From Labedella endophytica (GTDB lineage Bacteria > Actinomycetota > Actinomycetes > Actinomycetales > Microbacteriaceae), in NCBI RefSeq assembly GCF_003990045.1, contig NZ_RZGZ01000001.1, positions 310,001 through 374,000 of the forward strand: a DNA stretch of 64,000 nt, in the 5' to 3' direction. Positions 1-9,249 of this stretch are shown here, piece after piece. The notes below the pieces were generated by a model that was not told the origin of the DNA, ran no database searches, and saw nothing but the letters and a program-made list of their open reading frames with translations. Within the stretch, counting starts at the first letter, position 1; each line of letters begins with the position of its first letter. Both the position numbers and the translations under genes were made by a program.

Positions 1-894
1 GTCGTGATGTTCGGCGACCCGTACCAGCTCGCCCCGGTGCCGGGGGACGGCGATGAGCGCGCCTACTTCGAGGACACCTACCGGTCGATGTGGTTCTTCG
101 ACGCCCGGGTGTGGCAGGAGACGGACCTGCGGATCGTCGAGCTGCGCGAGATCCACCGGCAGCACGACGAGGACTTCCGCTTCATGCTCAACGCGGTCCG
201 GCACGGTCAGGTGACGGCGGAGATCGCGGGAGTGCTCAACGAGACGGGCGCCCGTCGACCGCCGGATGACGGCGTGATCACCCTCGCCTCTCGCAACGAC
301 GCCGTCACGCGCATCAACAGGGTCGCGCTCGAGAGACTGCCGGGCACGGCCCTCACCGCCGACGCCGAGGTGAGTGGCGACTTCGGCGGCCGCAACTTCC
401 CTGCAGAGGAGGCGCTCGCGCTCAAGGTGGGTGCCCAGGTGATGTTCCTCCGCAACGACACGGCCGGCGAGGGCGGTATGCGGTGGGTGAACGGCACGAT
501 CGGCACCGTGACGCGCATCAAGGGGAACGTGCGAGTGGACGTCGACGGCGAGGAGTTCGACGTCGAGCCCGCCACGTGGGAGCGCTACCGTTACAGCTAC
601 TCGGCCACGACGAAGCAGCTGAAGCGCGACATCGTCGCCGAGTTCACGCAGTTCCCCCTGCGGCTCGCGTGGGCCGTGACGATCCACAAGAGCCAGGGCA
701 AGACGTACGATCGCGCGATCGTCGACCTGGGCCAGCGGGCATTCAGCCCCGGCCAGACATACGTCGCGCTCTCGCGCCTCACGTCGCTCGACGGCCTGTA
801 CCTGTCGAGGCCGCTCCGACCGGCGGACATCATCGTGGATACGGACGTGCAGCGCTTCATGGCCGACGTCCGCCGCTCCCGGCCGCAGGCCTGA
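1..894 (+). CDS. PIF1/RecD-like ATP-dependent DNA helicase, C-terminal part (5' truncated by window)
   Basis: The reading frame is open from the first base, so the N-terminus with the Walker A motif lies outside the window. The visible part starts in the conserved GDPYQLAPV stretch (superfamily 1 motif III, following Walker B). It ends with a UvrD_C_2-type block, TIHKSQGKTYDRAIVDLG followed by QTYVALSRLTSL, that is motifs V/VI carrying the arginine finger. Proteins of this type use ATP to unwind DNA 5'-3'. About 297 codons are present. The family is clear, but whether it is a stand-alone PIF1 homologue or the end of a larger RecD-like or nuclease fusion cannot be seen. A small membrane protein gene on the opposite strand converges on its 3' end. 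Confidence 0.85.
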   Translation, partial: VVMFGDPYQLAPVPGDGDERAYFEDTYRSMWFFDARVWQETDLRIVELREIHRQHDEDFRFMLNAVRHGQVTAEIAGVLNETGARRPPDDGVITLASRNDAVTRINRVALERLPGTALTADAEVSGDFGGRNFPAEEALALKVGAQVMFLRNDTAGEGGMRWVNGTIGTVTRIKGNVRVDVDGEEFDVEPATWERYRYSYSATTKQLKRDIVAEFTQFPLRLAWAVTIHKSQGKTYDRAIVDLGQRAFSPGQTYVALSRLTSLDGLYLSRPLRPADIIVDTDVQRFMADVRRSRPQA

Positions 895-934
895 CCCGAC
901 CTGATCCGCCGCCCGTGCGTCGAGACCGACGCGA

Positions 935-1498
935 TCAGTGCCCGCCGTGCTCGTCGATCTCGAGGCCGGGGACCTCGTGCGAACCGTGCGGTACGGCGTA
1001 CTGACCGGCCCACGTCCCCGACAGGGCGGGTGTCACGATGCCGGCCACGATCGCCGCGGACGCCGCGAGTGTCCCGATGAAGCGCCACGGGTGTTCGGCC
1101 GTGGGATCCACCGCCGGGTCGACCACCGCGCCGGTCGCGGGCGGCCCGGCGCGTGTCCCGGCCTCCCGCGACCGGCGCTGAGTCACGACGACGATCGCCG
1201 CGACCGAGACGCCGAGAGCCGAAGCGGCGGCCAGCGGCCCGATCGGCAGCGATGCGGCGGCCCCGAGGGCCAGGCTCGCCGCCCACACCGCGAGAGGCAC
1301 GAGCACCACCCCGAGGAAGATCCGGGGTGCTGGCACTCGATCGGTCCGCAGCGTCGCGACGGCCCAGGCGAGCTCGGCCACCCCGATCGCGACGAAGACG
1401 ACGAGGAGGGGGAGGGGCGCGCCCGCGCCGATAGCGAGGAGCACGAGCCCTGACCCCAGGGTCGCGATGGCTACGAGGACGCTCAGATTCTTCGACAT
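935..1498 (-). CDS. Hypothetical multi-pass membrane protein
   Basis: The 187-residue product is dominated by hydrophobic stretches (about residues 6-27, 30-48, 60-80, 83-106 and 140-162), suggesting four or five membrane helices. A linker rich in Ala, Pro and Arg lies near 110-135, and the hydrophilic C-terminus ends in EIDEHGGH. No enzymatic motif is visible and I do not recognise the family. ATG start, with a GGGAGAGG-type ribosome site about 12 nt upstream. The next gene on the same strand starts about 450 nt upstream and also encodes a small membrane protein, so the two may be co-transcribed. The existence of the gene is well supported by length and hydrophobic periodicity; its function is unknown. 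Confidence 0.7.
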   Translation of the reverse strand: MSKNLSVLVAIATLGSGLVLLAIGAGAPLPLLVVFVAIGVAELAWAVATLRTDRVPAPRIFLGVVLVPLAVWAASLALGAAASLPIGPLAAASALGVSVAAIVVVTQRRSREAGTRAGPPATGAVVDPAVDPTAEHPWRFIGTLAASAAIVAGIVTPALSGTWAGQYAVPHGSHEVPGLEIDEHGGH

Positions 1499-1536
1499 GG
1501 CGACTCCGTCCTCTCCCTTCCTCGTCGTGCGCCGTG

Positions 1537-1944
1537 TCAGACGGTGCGCGTGCGGGTGTTCTTGTCGGCGCCGAGTCCTGCTCCGAGCAGCACGATCGCG
1601 CTACCGAGGTGCAGGAAGTGGTCAGCGGTGTTGAGGGCGAGGATGTTGAGGGCGGAGTCGACGATGAAGAAGCCGACGATGCCGAGCAGCAGGTACACGA
1701 CGCCCACGACGGTGTTGACGGTCTTCGCCGCCGCCGTGCTGGACAGGCCCCCGATGAGCAGCGCGGCGCCGATCAGCAGGTGGGCGATGTTGTGCAGCGG
1801 GTTCACCTCGAAGATGCCGAGGAGCAGTCCGCCCTCGGTGTCGATGAAGCCGGCCTGGCCGCTCACGGTGAAGCCGAGCACTCCCACGAGCAGGTAGACG
1901 ACGCCGAAGATGGTGGCGACGAGGCGGTTGACGGATGATCGCAT
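1537..1944 (-). CDS. DUF4383-type small membrane protein
   Basis: 135 residues from the ATG at 1944, which has an excellent AAGGAGG site just upstream. A longer frame exists but its extra N-terminus is polar, Arg-rich and lacks a ribosome site. Four hydrophobic segments are visible (roughly residues 8-28, 45-65, 72-92 and 105-125). The sequence has the HNIAHLLIG and ADHFLHLG pattern of DUF4383 proteins: paired His residues at helix starts and Gly-rich helices. The family is common in actinobacteria, often near stress genes, and has no established biochemical role. The C-terminus is a short Arg/Thr tail. Transcribed toward 935-1498, 38 nt away. Confidence 0.75.
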   Translation of the reverse strand: MRSSVNRLVATIFGVVYLLVGVLGFTVSGQAGFIDTEGGLLLGIFEVNPLHNIAHLLIGAALLIGGLSSTAAAKTVNTVVGVVYLLLGIVGFFIVDSALNILALNTADHFLHLGSAIVLLGAGLGADKNTRTRTV

Positions 1945-2104
1945 GGCTGTTCCTCCTTGGTGCGCCGAGTCGCTCCCGACGGTCCTCACAGATGGACTGT
2001 GGGTTCGGAGGCGATCGATCGGCGGGTTGCATCGATCCTCCCAGCGCGCGTTCGGCGATCGCGTCCCCTTCACGGGCCCGGCCGCCGTGGGCTACCATGC
2101 CGCG

Positions 2105-2146
<42 letters not shown>

Positions 2147-2253
2147 AGCTTAGTCGGATCTAACGGTGCGGTCACGGTCGGGTCCATCGAGCCGGTCCGG
2201 TCGCCGACACGCCGGTAGAATCGCTCTTCAGGGCAAGTGGGGGAAGAGGAAAC

Positions 2254-3504
2254 GTGCGTTTCGGATCTGGTGTCGGTCGTCGCCTTCTGGCGGTCTCGAT
2301 CGCAACGTCCCTGCTCGCCCTCGCGGGATGCTCGTCGGAGGGGTCCGTCACCGTGGACCTGCCGACGCAGGCGGACACGGCGCTCCCGGACGACGTCTCG
2401 ACGCGGATCGACGACGCCGTCACGCGTGCGATGGGTCTCGCGGCGTCTCCCGGTGCGATCGTCGGCGTGTGGGCACCCTGGTCCGGTTTCCATCTCGAGG
2501 CCTACGGCACCACCGAGGCGGGTGGTGACGAGCCCATGACGACCGACATGCACTTCCGAGCGGCGGCCACGACGAAGTCCATGACCTGCACGGTGCTGCT
2601 CGGTCTCGTCGACGACGGCCGCGTCGCCCTCGACGATCTCGTCTCCGACTACGTCGCCCTGCTGGGGGTCGACGGCATCACCCTCGGTCAGCTCTGCCAG
2701 AGCACATCGGGGGTGGGCGACTACCGCGGCACCTTCCAGGGCCAGTTCATCAGCAACCCCACGCGATCCTGGGCGGTCGAGGAACTCGTGACCGACGGGC
2801 TCGCGCGCTCGGGTGACGCCGCCCCCGGTACCGGCTACTCCCTGAACGACACCGGCTACGTCCTGCTCGGGATGGCGCTCGAGAACGCGGGCGACGCGTC
2901 GCTCCCGTCCCTCTACCAGGAGTACGTCTTCGGACCGATCGGGATGTCGGAGTCGAGGATGCCCAGCGCCTCGACGACGGAGCTCCCGGATCCGGCACCG
3001 CACGGGTACCAGGTGGTGGGGGGCGACTGCGCCTCCCCGAAGGACATCAGCGAGCTCTCCCCGTCGATGCTCGGTGCGGCGGGTGGTGCCGTGACCACGG
3101 CGGACGACCTGCGCCGCTTCACGCAGGCTTTCGCGACGGGCGCGCCCTTCTCCGACGCGACGGCCGAGAGGCAGTGGGGCACGGTGCCGCTCGGCGGCGA
3201 CAGCCCCACCTGGCAGAGCTACGGCTACGGGGCGTTCCAGTTCGGGTCCATGCGCGGGCAGTTCGGCAGCATCCCCGGGTTCACGACGGCGGCCTTCAGC
3301 GACCCGACGAGTGGTCTCACCGTCGTGGTGATGTTCAACGCGTCCAATGCGGGCCCGCAGCTCGCGCAGTCCCTCGCCCTCGAGCTCGCGTCCTACGCGT
3401 CCACGGCCGCGGCGACGGGCGACAACACGGTGCCCGAGCCGTCCCTGCCCTGGTCCGCCGAGCAGATGCAGGAGCAGTCCGCCCGGGCGGCGGTCTGCCA
3501 GTAG
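2254..3504 (+). CDS. Beta-lactamase/serine-hydrolase-fold lipoprotein lacking the catalytic residues
   Basis: 416 residues from a GTG preceded by GGGGGAAGAGGA. The N-terminus is a lipoprotein signal peptide with lipobox LALAGC (Cys26), so the protein is probably anchored outside the membrane. The rest follows the class C beta-lactamase/DD-peptidase fold (Beta-lactamase superfamily): FRAAATTKS near 101-109, [13 protein letters not shown] near 194-206, [13 protein letters not shown] near 277-289 and GQFGSIPGF near 335-343. In active members these blocks carry SxxK, YxN and HxG. Here the aligned residues are Ala105 (Lys108 is kept), Leu197/Asp199 and Gln336. All three catalytic motifs are degenerate while the structural glycines and aromatics persist. 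I infer a pseudoenzyme, perhaps binding cell-wall material, rather than a hydrolase. The next gene, sdaA, begins 16 nt downstream. Confidence 0.85.
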   Translation: MRFGSGVGRRLLAVSIATSLLALAGCSSEGSVTVDLPTQADTALPDDVSTRIDDAVTRAMGLAASPGAIVGVWAPWSGFHLEAYGTTEAGGDEPMTTDMHFRAAATTKSMTCTVLLGLVDDGRVALDDLVSDYVALLGVDGITLGQLCQSTSGVGDYRGTFQGQFISNPTRSWAVEELVTDGLARSGDAAPGTGYSLNDTGYVLLGMALENAGDASLPSLYQEYVFGPIGMSESRMPSASTTELPDPAPHGYQVVGGDCASPKDISELSPSMLGAAGGAVTTADDLRRFTQAFATGAPFSDATAERQWGTVPLGGDSPTWQSYGYGAFQFGSMRGQFGSIPGFTTAAFSDPTSGLTVVVMFNASNAGPQLAQSLALELASYASTAAATGDNTVPEPSLPWSAEQMQEQSARAAVCQ

Positions 3505-3520
3505 GGGGTCGGCGCCGACC

Positions 3521-4891
3521 ATGGCATTGAGCGTGTTCGACCTCTTCAGCGTCGGCATCGGCCCGTCGTCCTCCCACACGGTCGGACCGATGCGCGCGGC
3601 CCGACGGTTCGTCGTGGGTCTCGAGCGTGACGGCCTCCTGGAGCGCTGCGGACGCGTGCGCGTGGAGCTGTTCGGCTCGCTCGGTGCCACGGGCCACGGA
3701 CACGGGTCCGAGAAGGCCGTGCTGCTCGGGCTCGAGGGGGAGGAACCCGAGACCGTCGAGACCCGGACGGCCGGAGCGCGAGCGGATCGGGTGCGCGCGG
3801 ACGGAGCGATCACCCTCCTCGGCGGGCACCGCATCCCGTTCGGCGAGGACGATCTCATCATGCACCGTCGTCGCTCGCTCCCCGCGCACCCCAACGGGAT
3901 GAGCTTCGCCGCATGGGACGGCGACGGGTCGCTCCTGCGGGAGCGGATCTTCTACTCCGTCGGGGGCGGCTTCGTCGTGGACGAGGTCGCGGTGGGAGCC
4001 GACCGTGTCGTCGTGCGCGACGGGGACGTGCCGAACCCCTTCACGACGGGGGTCGAGCTCCTCGGGCACTGCGGACGCACGGGACTGTCGATCAGCGACG
4101 TCATGCTCGCGAACGAACGCACCTGGCGCGACGAGGACGCGATCCGCAGCGGCCTGCTCTCGATCTGGCGCACGATGCAGGACTGCGTGATCGCCGGCTG
4201 CACCACGGAGGAGACCGTGCTGCCCGGCGGGCTCCGCGTCCCGCGACGCGCCCCCCGACTGTTCGGCCAGCTCACCGCCGAGGCCGTCGACGGCGAGCCG
4301 AACCCCACGGAGTGGGTCAACCTCTTCGCCCTCGCGGTGAACGAGGAGAACGCATCGGGTGGGCGCATCGTCACGGCGCCGACGAACGGGGCCGCGGGGA
4401 TCGTGCCGGCCGTGCTGCACTTCTACACGCGCTTCGTGCGCGGCGCCGACGACGACGGAGTCGTCCGCTTCCTGCTCGCCGCGGCCGCCGTCGGCATCCT
4501 CTTCAAGGAGAACGCGTCGATCTCGGGCGCGGAGGTCGGGTGCCAGGGCGAGGTGGGTTCCGCGTGCTCGATGGCGGCCGGAGGGCTGTGCGAGGTCCTC
4601 GGCGGCACCCCGGCGCAGGTCGAGAACGCCGCGGAGATCGGGATCGAGCACCACCTCGGGCTCACGTGCGATCCGGTCGGCGGACTCGTCCAGATCCCGT
4701 GCATCGAGCGCAACGCGATCGCGAGCAACACCGCCGTCAACGCCGCGCGGATCGCGCTCCGCGGGGACGGCGTGCACACGGTGTCCCTCGACAAGGCCAT
4801 CAAGACGATGCGCGAGACCGGGGCCGACATGAAGGTCAAGTACAAGGAGACCTCGCGCGGCGGGCTCGCCGTCAACGTGATCGAGTGCTGA
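3521..4891 (+). CDS. sdaA: L-serine ammonia-lyase (L-serine dehydratase), single-chain iron-sulfur type
   Basis: 456 residues, the usual length of one-chain bacterial serine dehydratases, which deaminate L-serine to pyruvate and ammonia in the cytosol using a [4Fe-4S] cluster. The start is the ATG at 3521, giving the family N-terminus [20 protein letters not shown] (SDH_beta domain, about residues 3-160). The C-terminal SDH_alpha domain (about 185-450) has the cysteine-bearing motifs [13 protein letters not shown] and [14 protein letters not shown], which supply the cluster ligands. Upstream in-frame codons overlap the lipoprotein gene and lack family similarity. It lies 16 nt after the lipoprotein gene, so read-through co-transcription is likely. 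Pyruvate supply is notable because pyruvate formate-lyase is encoded 2 kb downstream. Confidence 0.95.
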   Translation: MALSVFDLFSVGIGPSSSHTVGPMRAARRFVVGLERDGLLERCGRVRVELFGSLGATGHGHGSEKAVLLGLEGEEPETVETRTAGARADRVRADGAITLLGGHRIPFGEDDLIMHRRRSLPAHPNGMSFAAWDGDGSLLRERIFYSVGGGFVVDEVAVGADRVVVRDGDVPNPFTTGVELLGHCGRTGLSISDVMLANERTWRDEDAIRSGLLSIWRTMQDCVIAGCTTEETVLPGGLRVPRRAPRLFGQLTAEAVDGEPNPTEWVNLFALAVNEENASGGRIVTAPTNGAAGIVPAVLHFYTRFVRGADDDGVVRFLLAAAAVGILFKENASISGAEVGCQGEVGSACSMAAGGLCEVLGGTPAQVENAAEIGIEHHLGLTCDPVGGLVQIPCIERNAIASNTAVNAARIALRGDGVHTVSLDKAIKTMRETGADMKVKYKETSRGGLAVNVIEC

Positions 4892-4992
4892 GGGCGTCGC
4901 TCGCTCGGCGCTCGGACGGATGGCGGGAAATCGCTCCCGGCTGACGGCTCCTCGACGGTGCCGGGGGTGTGCGTCCGGATAGCGTTGCGGCC

Positions 4993-5511
4993 ATGCCGAT
5001 CGTCCCCGACACCAAGAACTGGACCTGGGTCCTCGACGAGCCGTGCCCCGAGTGCGGCTTCGACCCCGAGGGCCTGACGTTCCGAGACGTCCCCGACCGC
5101 CTTCGCACGAACGCCGCCGCATGGCCGGCGGTGCTCGCTCGGCCGGAGGTGCGCGAGCGCCCGGACGACGGGACCTGGTCCGCCCTCGAGTACGGTGCGC
5201 ACGTGCGCGACGTCTTCCGGATCTTCGACGGCCGCTTCCGCCTCATGCTCGAGCGGGATGATCCGGCGTTCCCGAACTGGGACCAGGACGCGACGGCGAT
5301 CGAGGAGGACTACGCCGCGCAGGATCCCGCGGTCGTGGCGGACGATCTCGTCGCGGCGGCCGAGCGGCTCACGGCAGCGCTCGACGTCATCCCCGACACC
5401 GCTCTCGAGCGCACGGCGCTCCGCGGTGACGGTTCGCGCTTCACCGTTTCGTCCCTCGCGCGGTACCTGCTCCACGACCCCGAGCACCACCTCCACGACG
5501 TCACGCGCTGA
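4993..5511 (+). CDS. DinB-fold (DinB_2-type) protein
   Basis: 172 residues from the ATG at 4993. The N-terminus carries a CPECGF pair of cysteines. The remainder is a four-helix DinB/YfiT-type bundle: a WSALEYGAHVRDVF helix supplying one His and a terminal LLHDPEHHLHDV helix supplying two or more. These His residues bind a divalent metal in the family, whose members include thiol-dependent S-transferases and many uncharacterised proteins. No substrate can be assigned. It stands alone about 100 nt after sdaA and 30 nt before the DUF5997 gene, so it may share transcripts with either. Confidence 0.8.
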   Translation: MPIVPDTKNWTWVLDEPCPECGFDPEGLTFRDVPDRLRTNAAAWPAVLARPEVRERPDDGTWSALEYGAHVRDVFRIFDGRFRLMLERDDPAFPNWDQDATAIEEDYAAQDPAVVADDLVAAAERLTAALDVIPDTALERTALRGDGSRFTVSSLARYLLHDPEHHLHDVTR

Positions 5512-5541
5512 GTCCGCCGGGGGAGGCGATACCCTGGGGAC

Positions 5542-5958
5542 GTGAGTGAGCAGAAGAAGACCCAGACGATGAAGCCGGAGACGGCCGCCAAGAAGCTCGG
5601 GATCTACCTGCCCGCCGCCCCGACCGAGTTCCAGGAGGGGCCGCTGACGCGCGACGACTTCGTCGAGCTGCAGGCGAACCCGCCGGAGTGGCTCGCGGAA
5701 TTGCGCCGCACGGGCCCCCACCCGCGCACCGAGGTGGCGCGCAAGCTCGGCATCTCCAACTCCGGTCTCGCCCGGGCCGAGGCCCCCGACGTGCTCACGA
5801 CCGCCGAGATCAAGGCTCTCCTCGAGGAGATGCCGGAGTGGCTCGTGACGGAGCGCGCGACGTTCGCCGCCGTCCGTGAGGAGGCCGCGCTCGCCGCCGA
5901 GAAGAAGGCGGAGAAGGCGGCCAAGGCTGAGAAGGCCGCGAAGGCCGCACGGAACTGA
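5542..5958 (+). CDS. DUF5997 family protein
   Basis: 138 residues from a GTG start. The sequence has the recognisable core of DUF5997 proteins of high-GC actinobacteria: KKLGIYLPAAPTEFQ at the N-terminus and PEWLAELRRTGPHPR in the middle, followed by a helix-turn-helix-like KLGISNSGLARAE and an Ala/Lys-rich coiled tail (about residues 110-138). The middle resembles a small DNA-binding fold, but no target or function is known to me. It ends just before a long perfect hairpin that it shares with the convergent DoxX-like gene. Confidence 0.75.
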   Translation: MSEQKKTQTMKPETAAKKLGIYLPAAPTEFQEGPLTRDDFVELQANPPEWLAELRRTGPHPRTEVARKLGISNSGLARAEAPDVLTTAEIKALLEEMPEWLVTERATFAAVREEAALAAEKKAEKAAKAEKAAKAARN

Positions 5959-5975
5959 CGACTCGCTGATCGACG

Positions 5976-6019
5976 AAATGGACGGTGCCGCCGGGGGATC
6001 CCGGCGGCACCGTCCATTT
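5976..6019. terminator. Bidirectional terminator hairpin
   Basis: A perfect 20-bp inverted repeat (arms 5976-5995 and 6000-6019) with a 4-nt loop. The arms end in AAAT on one side and ATTT on the other, so either transcript would carry a short U-run. It sits between the convergent genes ending at 5958 and 6045, exactly where a shared terminator is expected. Confidence 0.9.
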
Positions 6020-6044
6020 CTCCTCGAGTCAGAGCCTCGAGGAC

Positions 6045-6635
6045 TCAGACGAGCCAGCGCTGCGCCCGCACGAGGGGCAGGCTCTTCCACCAGGCGCCGA
6101 TTCCCCAGGTGTCGCCGGCCGAGACGGCCGCGATCACGATGAGGGCGAGCGCGTAGATGATGTGGTAGTCGACGAGAGGGTTGGTCGAGGCGGCGTTGGC
6201 CATGAAGGGCCACTCCGCGACGTACATCAGGACCATGATGAGGGAGCCGACGACGGCGCTCACGCGGAGGCCGATCCCCGCCATCACCGCGACGCCGATG
6301 CCGAGCATGCCGGCCATGAACAACCAGTCGGTGAGGGGTGTCGCGAGACTCGCGAACACGTCCTTGAACGGACCGACGACCCCCTCGCTCATGAGGAAGC
6401 CCTGTGCGGGGGCGCCTCCGTTGACCCAGGCCCGCTCGACGGGGGTCGAGAAGCCGAGACCGAATGTCTTGTCGAGGAACGCCCACAGGAAGATGAACCC
6501 CGTGGCGAGGCGGAGCACGGCGAGGCTGCGACGACCGGTGGCCGTCGTGACGATGCTCTTCTCGGTGGCGAGGGCCAGCGGTTCGAGCGGAGCGGTCCGA
6601 GGGGTGGTGCTCACTCGAGGGGCTGTGGCGGTCAT
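6045..6635 (-). CDS. DoxX/DoxD-like membrane protein
   Basis: 196 residues from the ATG at 6635, preceded by GAAAGGAACGACACC. After a polar N-terminus of about 36 residues there are four hydrophobic segments. The first contains RLATGFIFLWAFLDKTFGLG, the entry helix typical of the DoxX/DoxD superfamily, and an AGMLGIGVAVMAGIGLR helix follows the periplasmic loop. Related proteins are quinone-linked thiosulfate oxidoreductase subunits or uncharacterised redox-associated membrane proteins. No catalytic residue can be pointed to here. A 44-codon frame lies just upstream on the same strand, and the convergent DUF5997 gene shares its terminator. Confidence 0.8.
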   Translation of the reverse strand: MTATAPRVSTTPRTAPLEPLALATEKSIVTTATGRRSLAVLRLATGFIFLWAFLDKTFGLGFSTPVERAWVNGGAPAQGFLMSEGVVGPFKDVFASLATPLTDWLFMAGMLGIGVAVMAGIGLRVSAVVGSLIMVLMYVAEWPFMANAASTNPLVDYHIIYALALIVIAAVSAGDTWGIGAWWKSLPLVRAQRWLV

Positions 6636-6687
6636 GGTGTCGTTCCTTTCAGAGGTGAAGCGGTGGGGTGGTCGTTCTCGGTGATCC

Positions 6688-6822
6688 TCAGTCTTCCGAG
6701 CCGCTCCGCTCGGCCCTAGGGTCCAAGGTCCCGCGACGTCCAGCGGCGGTTCGCGCATCCATCCGGCGACGGAGGGCACGCTTGAGGGCGGCCCATTCGT
6801 CGTTGTCGACTCTCTTGCTCAC
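6688..6822 (-). CDS. Putative small protein (44 aa), unconfirmed
   Basis: A short frame beginning with GTG at 6822, 6-7 nt after a GAGAGG ribosome-site-like sequence, and ending in TGA at 6688, 52 nt before the DoxX-like start. The predicted peptide begins [20 protein letters not shown], an amphipathic basic helix, and ends in an acidic SGSED tail. I do not recognise it. Support is limited to the start context, the plausible helix and the position in a leader-like region upstream of a same-strand gene. It could equally be non-coding DNA in the divergent promoter region of pflB. Confidence 0.35.
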   Translation of the reverse strand: MSKRVDNDEWAALKRALRRRMDARTAAGRRGTLDPRAERSGSED

Positions 6823-6875
6823 GGCGTGATCCTCTCGTCACGTCCGACTCTGCGCCGTCCGTGGGAGCGGGACGA

Positions 6876-6889
6876 GGGCCTTTCGTCCC
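6876..6889. promoter_or_regulatory. DosR/DevR-type box 1 upstream of pflB
   Basis: GGGCCTTTCGTCCC, matching the core of the mycobacterial DosR palindrome (GGGACNNNNGTCCC) in 9 of the 10 arm positions. It is 62 nt upstream of the pflB start and 26 nt (about 2.5 helical turns) from box 2. Assignment is by pattern only. Confidence 0.6.
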
Positions 6890-6901
6890 GTGGGATGCGG
6901 T

Positions 6902-6915
6902 GGGCCCAAAGTCCC
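6902..6915. promoter_or_regulatory. DosR/DevR-type box 2 upstream of pflB
   Basis: GGGCCCAAAGTCCC, 36 nt upstream of the pflB start. It keeps the AAAGTCCC half-site typical of DosR operators. Its position next to the expected promoter and the tandem arrangement with box 1 resemble paired activator sites in mycobacterial hypoxia promoters. Confidence 0.65.
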
Positions 6916-6951
6916 TGTCGGCGCGCGCGAGAGAGGCCTAGCGTCGGCCTC

Positions 6952-9240
6952 ATGACGATCAGTGAGATCCCCATCGACGCTCTCCCCGCCGACACGCTCG
7001 CAGCCGATACGGCGCTCGACGCCTGGCGCGGGTTCCCCCGCGGGCCCTGGACGGAACGCATCGACCTCCGCGACTTCATCCAGCGCACGTTCACGCCGTA
7101 CGCCGGTGACGCCGCCTTCCTGAGGGGTGCGACCCCGCGAACGACGGCCGTATGGAATCGCGTCTCTGCCCTCTTCCCCGCCGAACGCGAGCGCGGCGTG
7201 CTCGACGTCGACGCCTCGACGCCCTCGACGATCACCTCCCACGCCCCCGGATACATCGACGAGGCCAACGAGATCATCGTCGGCCTCCAGACGGACGCGC
7301 CGCTGAAGCGCGCCATCATGCCCTTCGGTGGCTGGCGTCTCGTCGCGAACGCCCTCGAGACCTACGGTTACGAGGTGCCGGCCGATCTCGAGAAGATCTT
7401 CACGACGTATCGCAAGACGCACAACGACGGTGTCTTCGACGTGTACCCGCCGGCCGTGAAGCGGGCGCGCCACAGCCACCTCATCACCGGTCTGCCCGAC
7501 GCCTACGGCCGCGGACGCATCATCGGCGACTACCGCCGGGTCGCGCTCTACGGAGTCGATCGACTCATCGAGGCGAAGCGAGAGGAGCGCGCCCGGCTCG
7601 ACGAGCTGACCTCCTCCGAACACGTCATCCGCGACCGCGAGGAGAACGCCGAACAGATCCGCGCGCTCCGCGAGCTCATCGCGATGGCCGCGTCCTACGG
7701 TTTCGACGTCTCGAGGCCGGCCGCGAACGCGCGGGAGGCCGTGCAGTGGCTCTACTTCGCCTACCTCGGGGCGGTGAAGGAGCAGAACGGCGCCGCGATG
7801 TCGTTCGGACGGAACACGGCGTTCCTCGACGCCTACATCGAACGGGACGTCGCCGAGGGCTTCCTCGACGAGACCGAGGCGCAGGAGCTCATCGACGATC
7901 TCGTGATCAAGCTGCGCATCGTGCGCTTCCTCCGCACGCCGGAGTACGACGCCCTCTTCTCGGGCGACCCCACCTGGGTGACCGAGACCATCGGAGGGAT
8001 CGGAGAGGACGGACGCCCCCTCGTCACCCGGACCGCCTTCCGGTTCCTGCAGACCCTCTACAACCTCGGACCCGCTCCGGAACCGAACCTCACCGTTCTC
8101 TGGTCGGATGCGCTCCCCGAGGGGTTCAAGACGTTCTGCGCTCGCGTGTCGATCGACACCTCGGCGATCCAGTACGAGTCCGACGCCCTCATCCGCGACA
8201 GCTGGGGCGACGACGCGGCGATCGCGTGCTGCGTCTCACCCATGCGCGTCGGGAAGCAGATGCAGTTCTTCGGAGCCCGCGTCAACATCGCGAAGGCGCT
8301 GCTCTACGCGGTCAACGGCGGGCGCGACGAACTGACCGGCGAACTCGTGGTCCCGGGGCGCGAGCCCCTCGCTGGCGACGTCCTCGACTACGACACCGTG
8401 TGGCCCGCCTACCTCGAGTTGCTCGAATGGCTCGCCGGCGTGTACATCGACGCGCTCAACTGCATCCATGTCATGCACGACAAGTACGCATACGAACGGC
8501 TCGAGATGGCGCTGCACGACGGGGAGGTCCTCCGCACCATGGCGTGCGGGATCGCCGGCCTGTCGGTGGTCGTCGACTCGCTGTCCGCCCTCCGCTACGC
8601 CCGCGTCACGGCGGTCCGCGACGACCGCGGACTCGTCGTCGACTACGCGGTAGAGGGGGACTTCCCCACCTTCGGGAACGACGACGATCGGGCCGACGAC
8701 ATCGCGGTCGAGGTGGTCGAACGCTTCATGGCGATGCTCAGGACCCACCCGACCTACCGCGATGCGGTGCACACCCAGTCGGTGCTCACGATCACGTCGA
8801 ACGTCGTCTACGGCAAGACCACGGGCAACACGCCGGACGGTCGCCGCGCGGGTGCCCCGTTCGCCCCGGGAGCCAACCCCATGAACGGTCGAGACACGCA
8901 CGGCATGCTCACGTCGGCGCTCAGCGTCGCGAAGCTGCCATACGAGTCCGCTCAGGACGGGATCTCCCTCACGACGACGGTGGTCCCGACCGGCCTCGGC
9001 CACACACCGGAGGAACGGGCGCACAACCTGGTGGGCCTGCTCGACGCCTACACGGGCGCGGGCGGTTACCACCTCAACGTCAACGTGCTCACACGCGAAA
9101 CGCTCGAGGACGCGATGGCACACCCCGAGAACTACCCGCAGCTCACGATCCGGGTGTCGGGATACGCCGTGAACTTCGTCCGGCTCACACCGGAGCAGCA
9201 ACGCGACGTCATCAGCCGCACCTTCCACGGCTCGGTCTAG
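6952..9240 (+). CDS. pflB: Pyruvate formate-lyase (formate C-acetyltransferase)
   Basis: 762 residues, the normal PFL length. The enzyme splits pyruvate with CoA into acetyl-CoA and formate by glycyl-radical chemistry and works only without oxygen. The active-site cysteine pair is Cys426-Cys427 (AIACCVSPM). The radical glycine is Gly737 in [12 protein letters not shown] close to the C-terminus. The N-terminal PFL domain contains the [16 protein letters not shown] and [20 protein letters not shown] blocks of true pyruvate formate-lyases rather than diol dehydratases. ATG at 6952. The activase gene follows after 9 nt, so the two form an operon. Two DosR-like boxes upstream suggest induction under oxygen limitation. 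PFL is not a universal gene in this group, so acquisition or lineage-specific retention is possible. Confidence 0.96.
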   Translation: MTISEIPIDALPADTLAADTALDAWRGFPRGPWTERIDLRDFIQRTFTPYAGDAAFLRGATPRTTAVWNRVSALFPAERERGVLDVDASTPSTITSHAPGYIDEANEIIVGLQTDAPLKRAIMPFGGWRLVANALETYGYEVPADLEKIFTTYRKTHNDGVFDVYPPAVKRARHSHLITGLPDAYGRGRIIGDYRRVALYGVDRLIEAKREERARLDELTSSEHVIRDREENAEQIRALRELIAMAASYGFDVSRPAANAREAVQWLYFAYLGAVKEQNGAAMSFGRNTAFLDAYIERDVAEGFLDETEAQELIDDLVIKLRIVRFLRTPEYDALFSGDPTWVTETIGGIGEDGRPLVTRTAFRFLQTLYNLGPAPEPNLTVLWSDALPEGFKTFCARVSIDTSAIQYESDALIRDSWGDDAAIACCVSPMRVGKQMQFFGARVNIAKALLYAVNGGRDELTGELVVPGREPLAGDVLDYDTVWPAYLELLEWLAGVYIDALNCIHVMHDKYAYERLEMALHDGEVLRTMACGIAGLSVVVDSLSALRYARVTAVRDDRGLVVDYAVEGDFPTFGNDDDRADDIAVEVVERFMAMLRTHPTYRDAVHTQSVLTITSNVVYGKTTGNTPDGRRAGAPFAPGANPMNGRDTHGMLTSALSVAKLPYESAQDGISLTTTVVPTGLGHTPEERAHNLVGLLDAYTGAGGYHLNVNVLTRETLEDAMAHPENYPQLTIRVSGYAVNFVRLTPEQQRDVISRTFHGSV

Positions 9241-9249
9241 GCGGACACC

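Noticed and set aside
3335-5122. A 595-codon minus-strand frame opposite sdaA
   Set aside because: Fully antisense to a well-supported enzyme gene, with low-complexity translation and no ribosome site.
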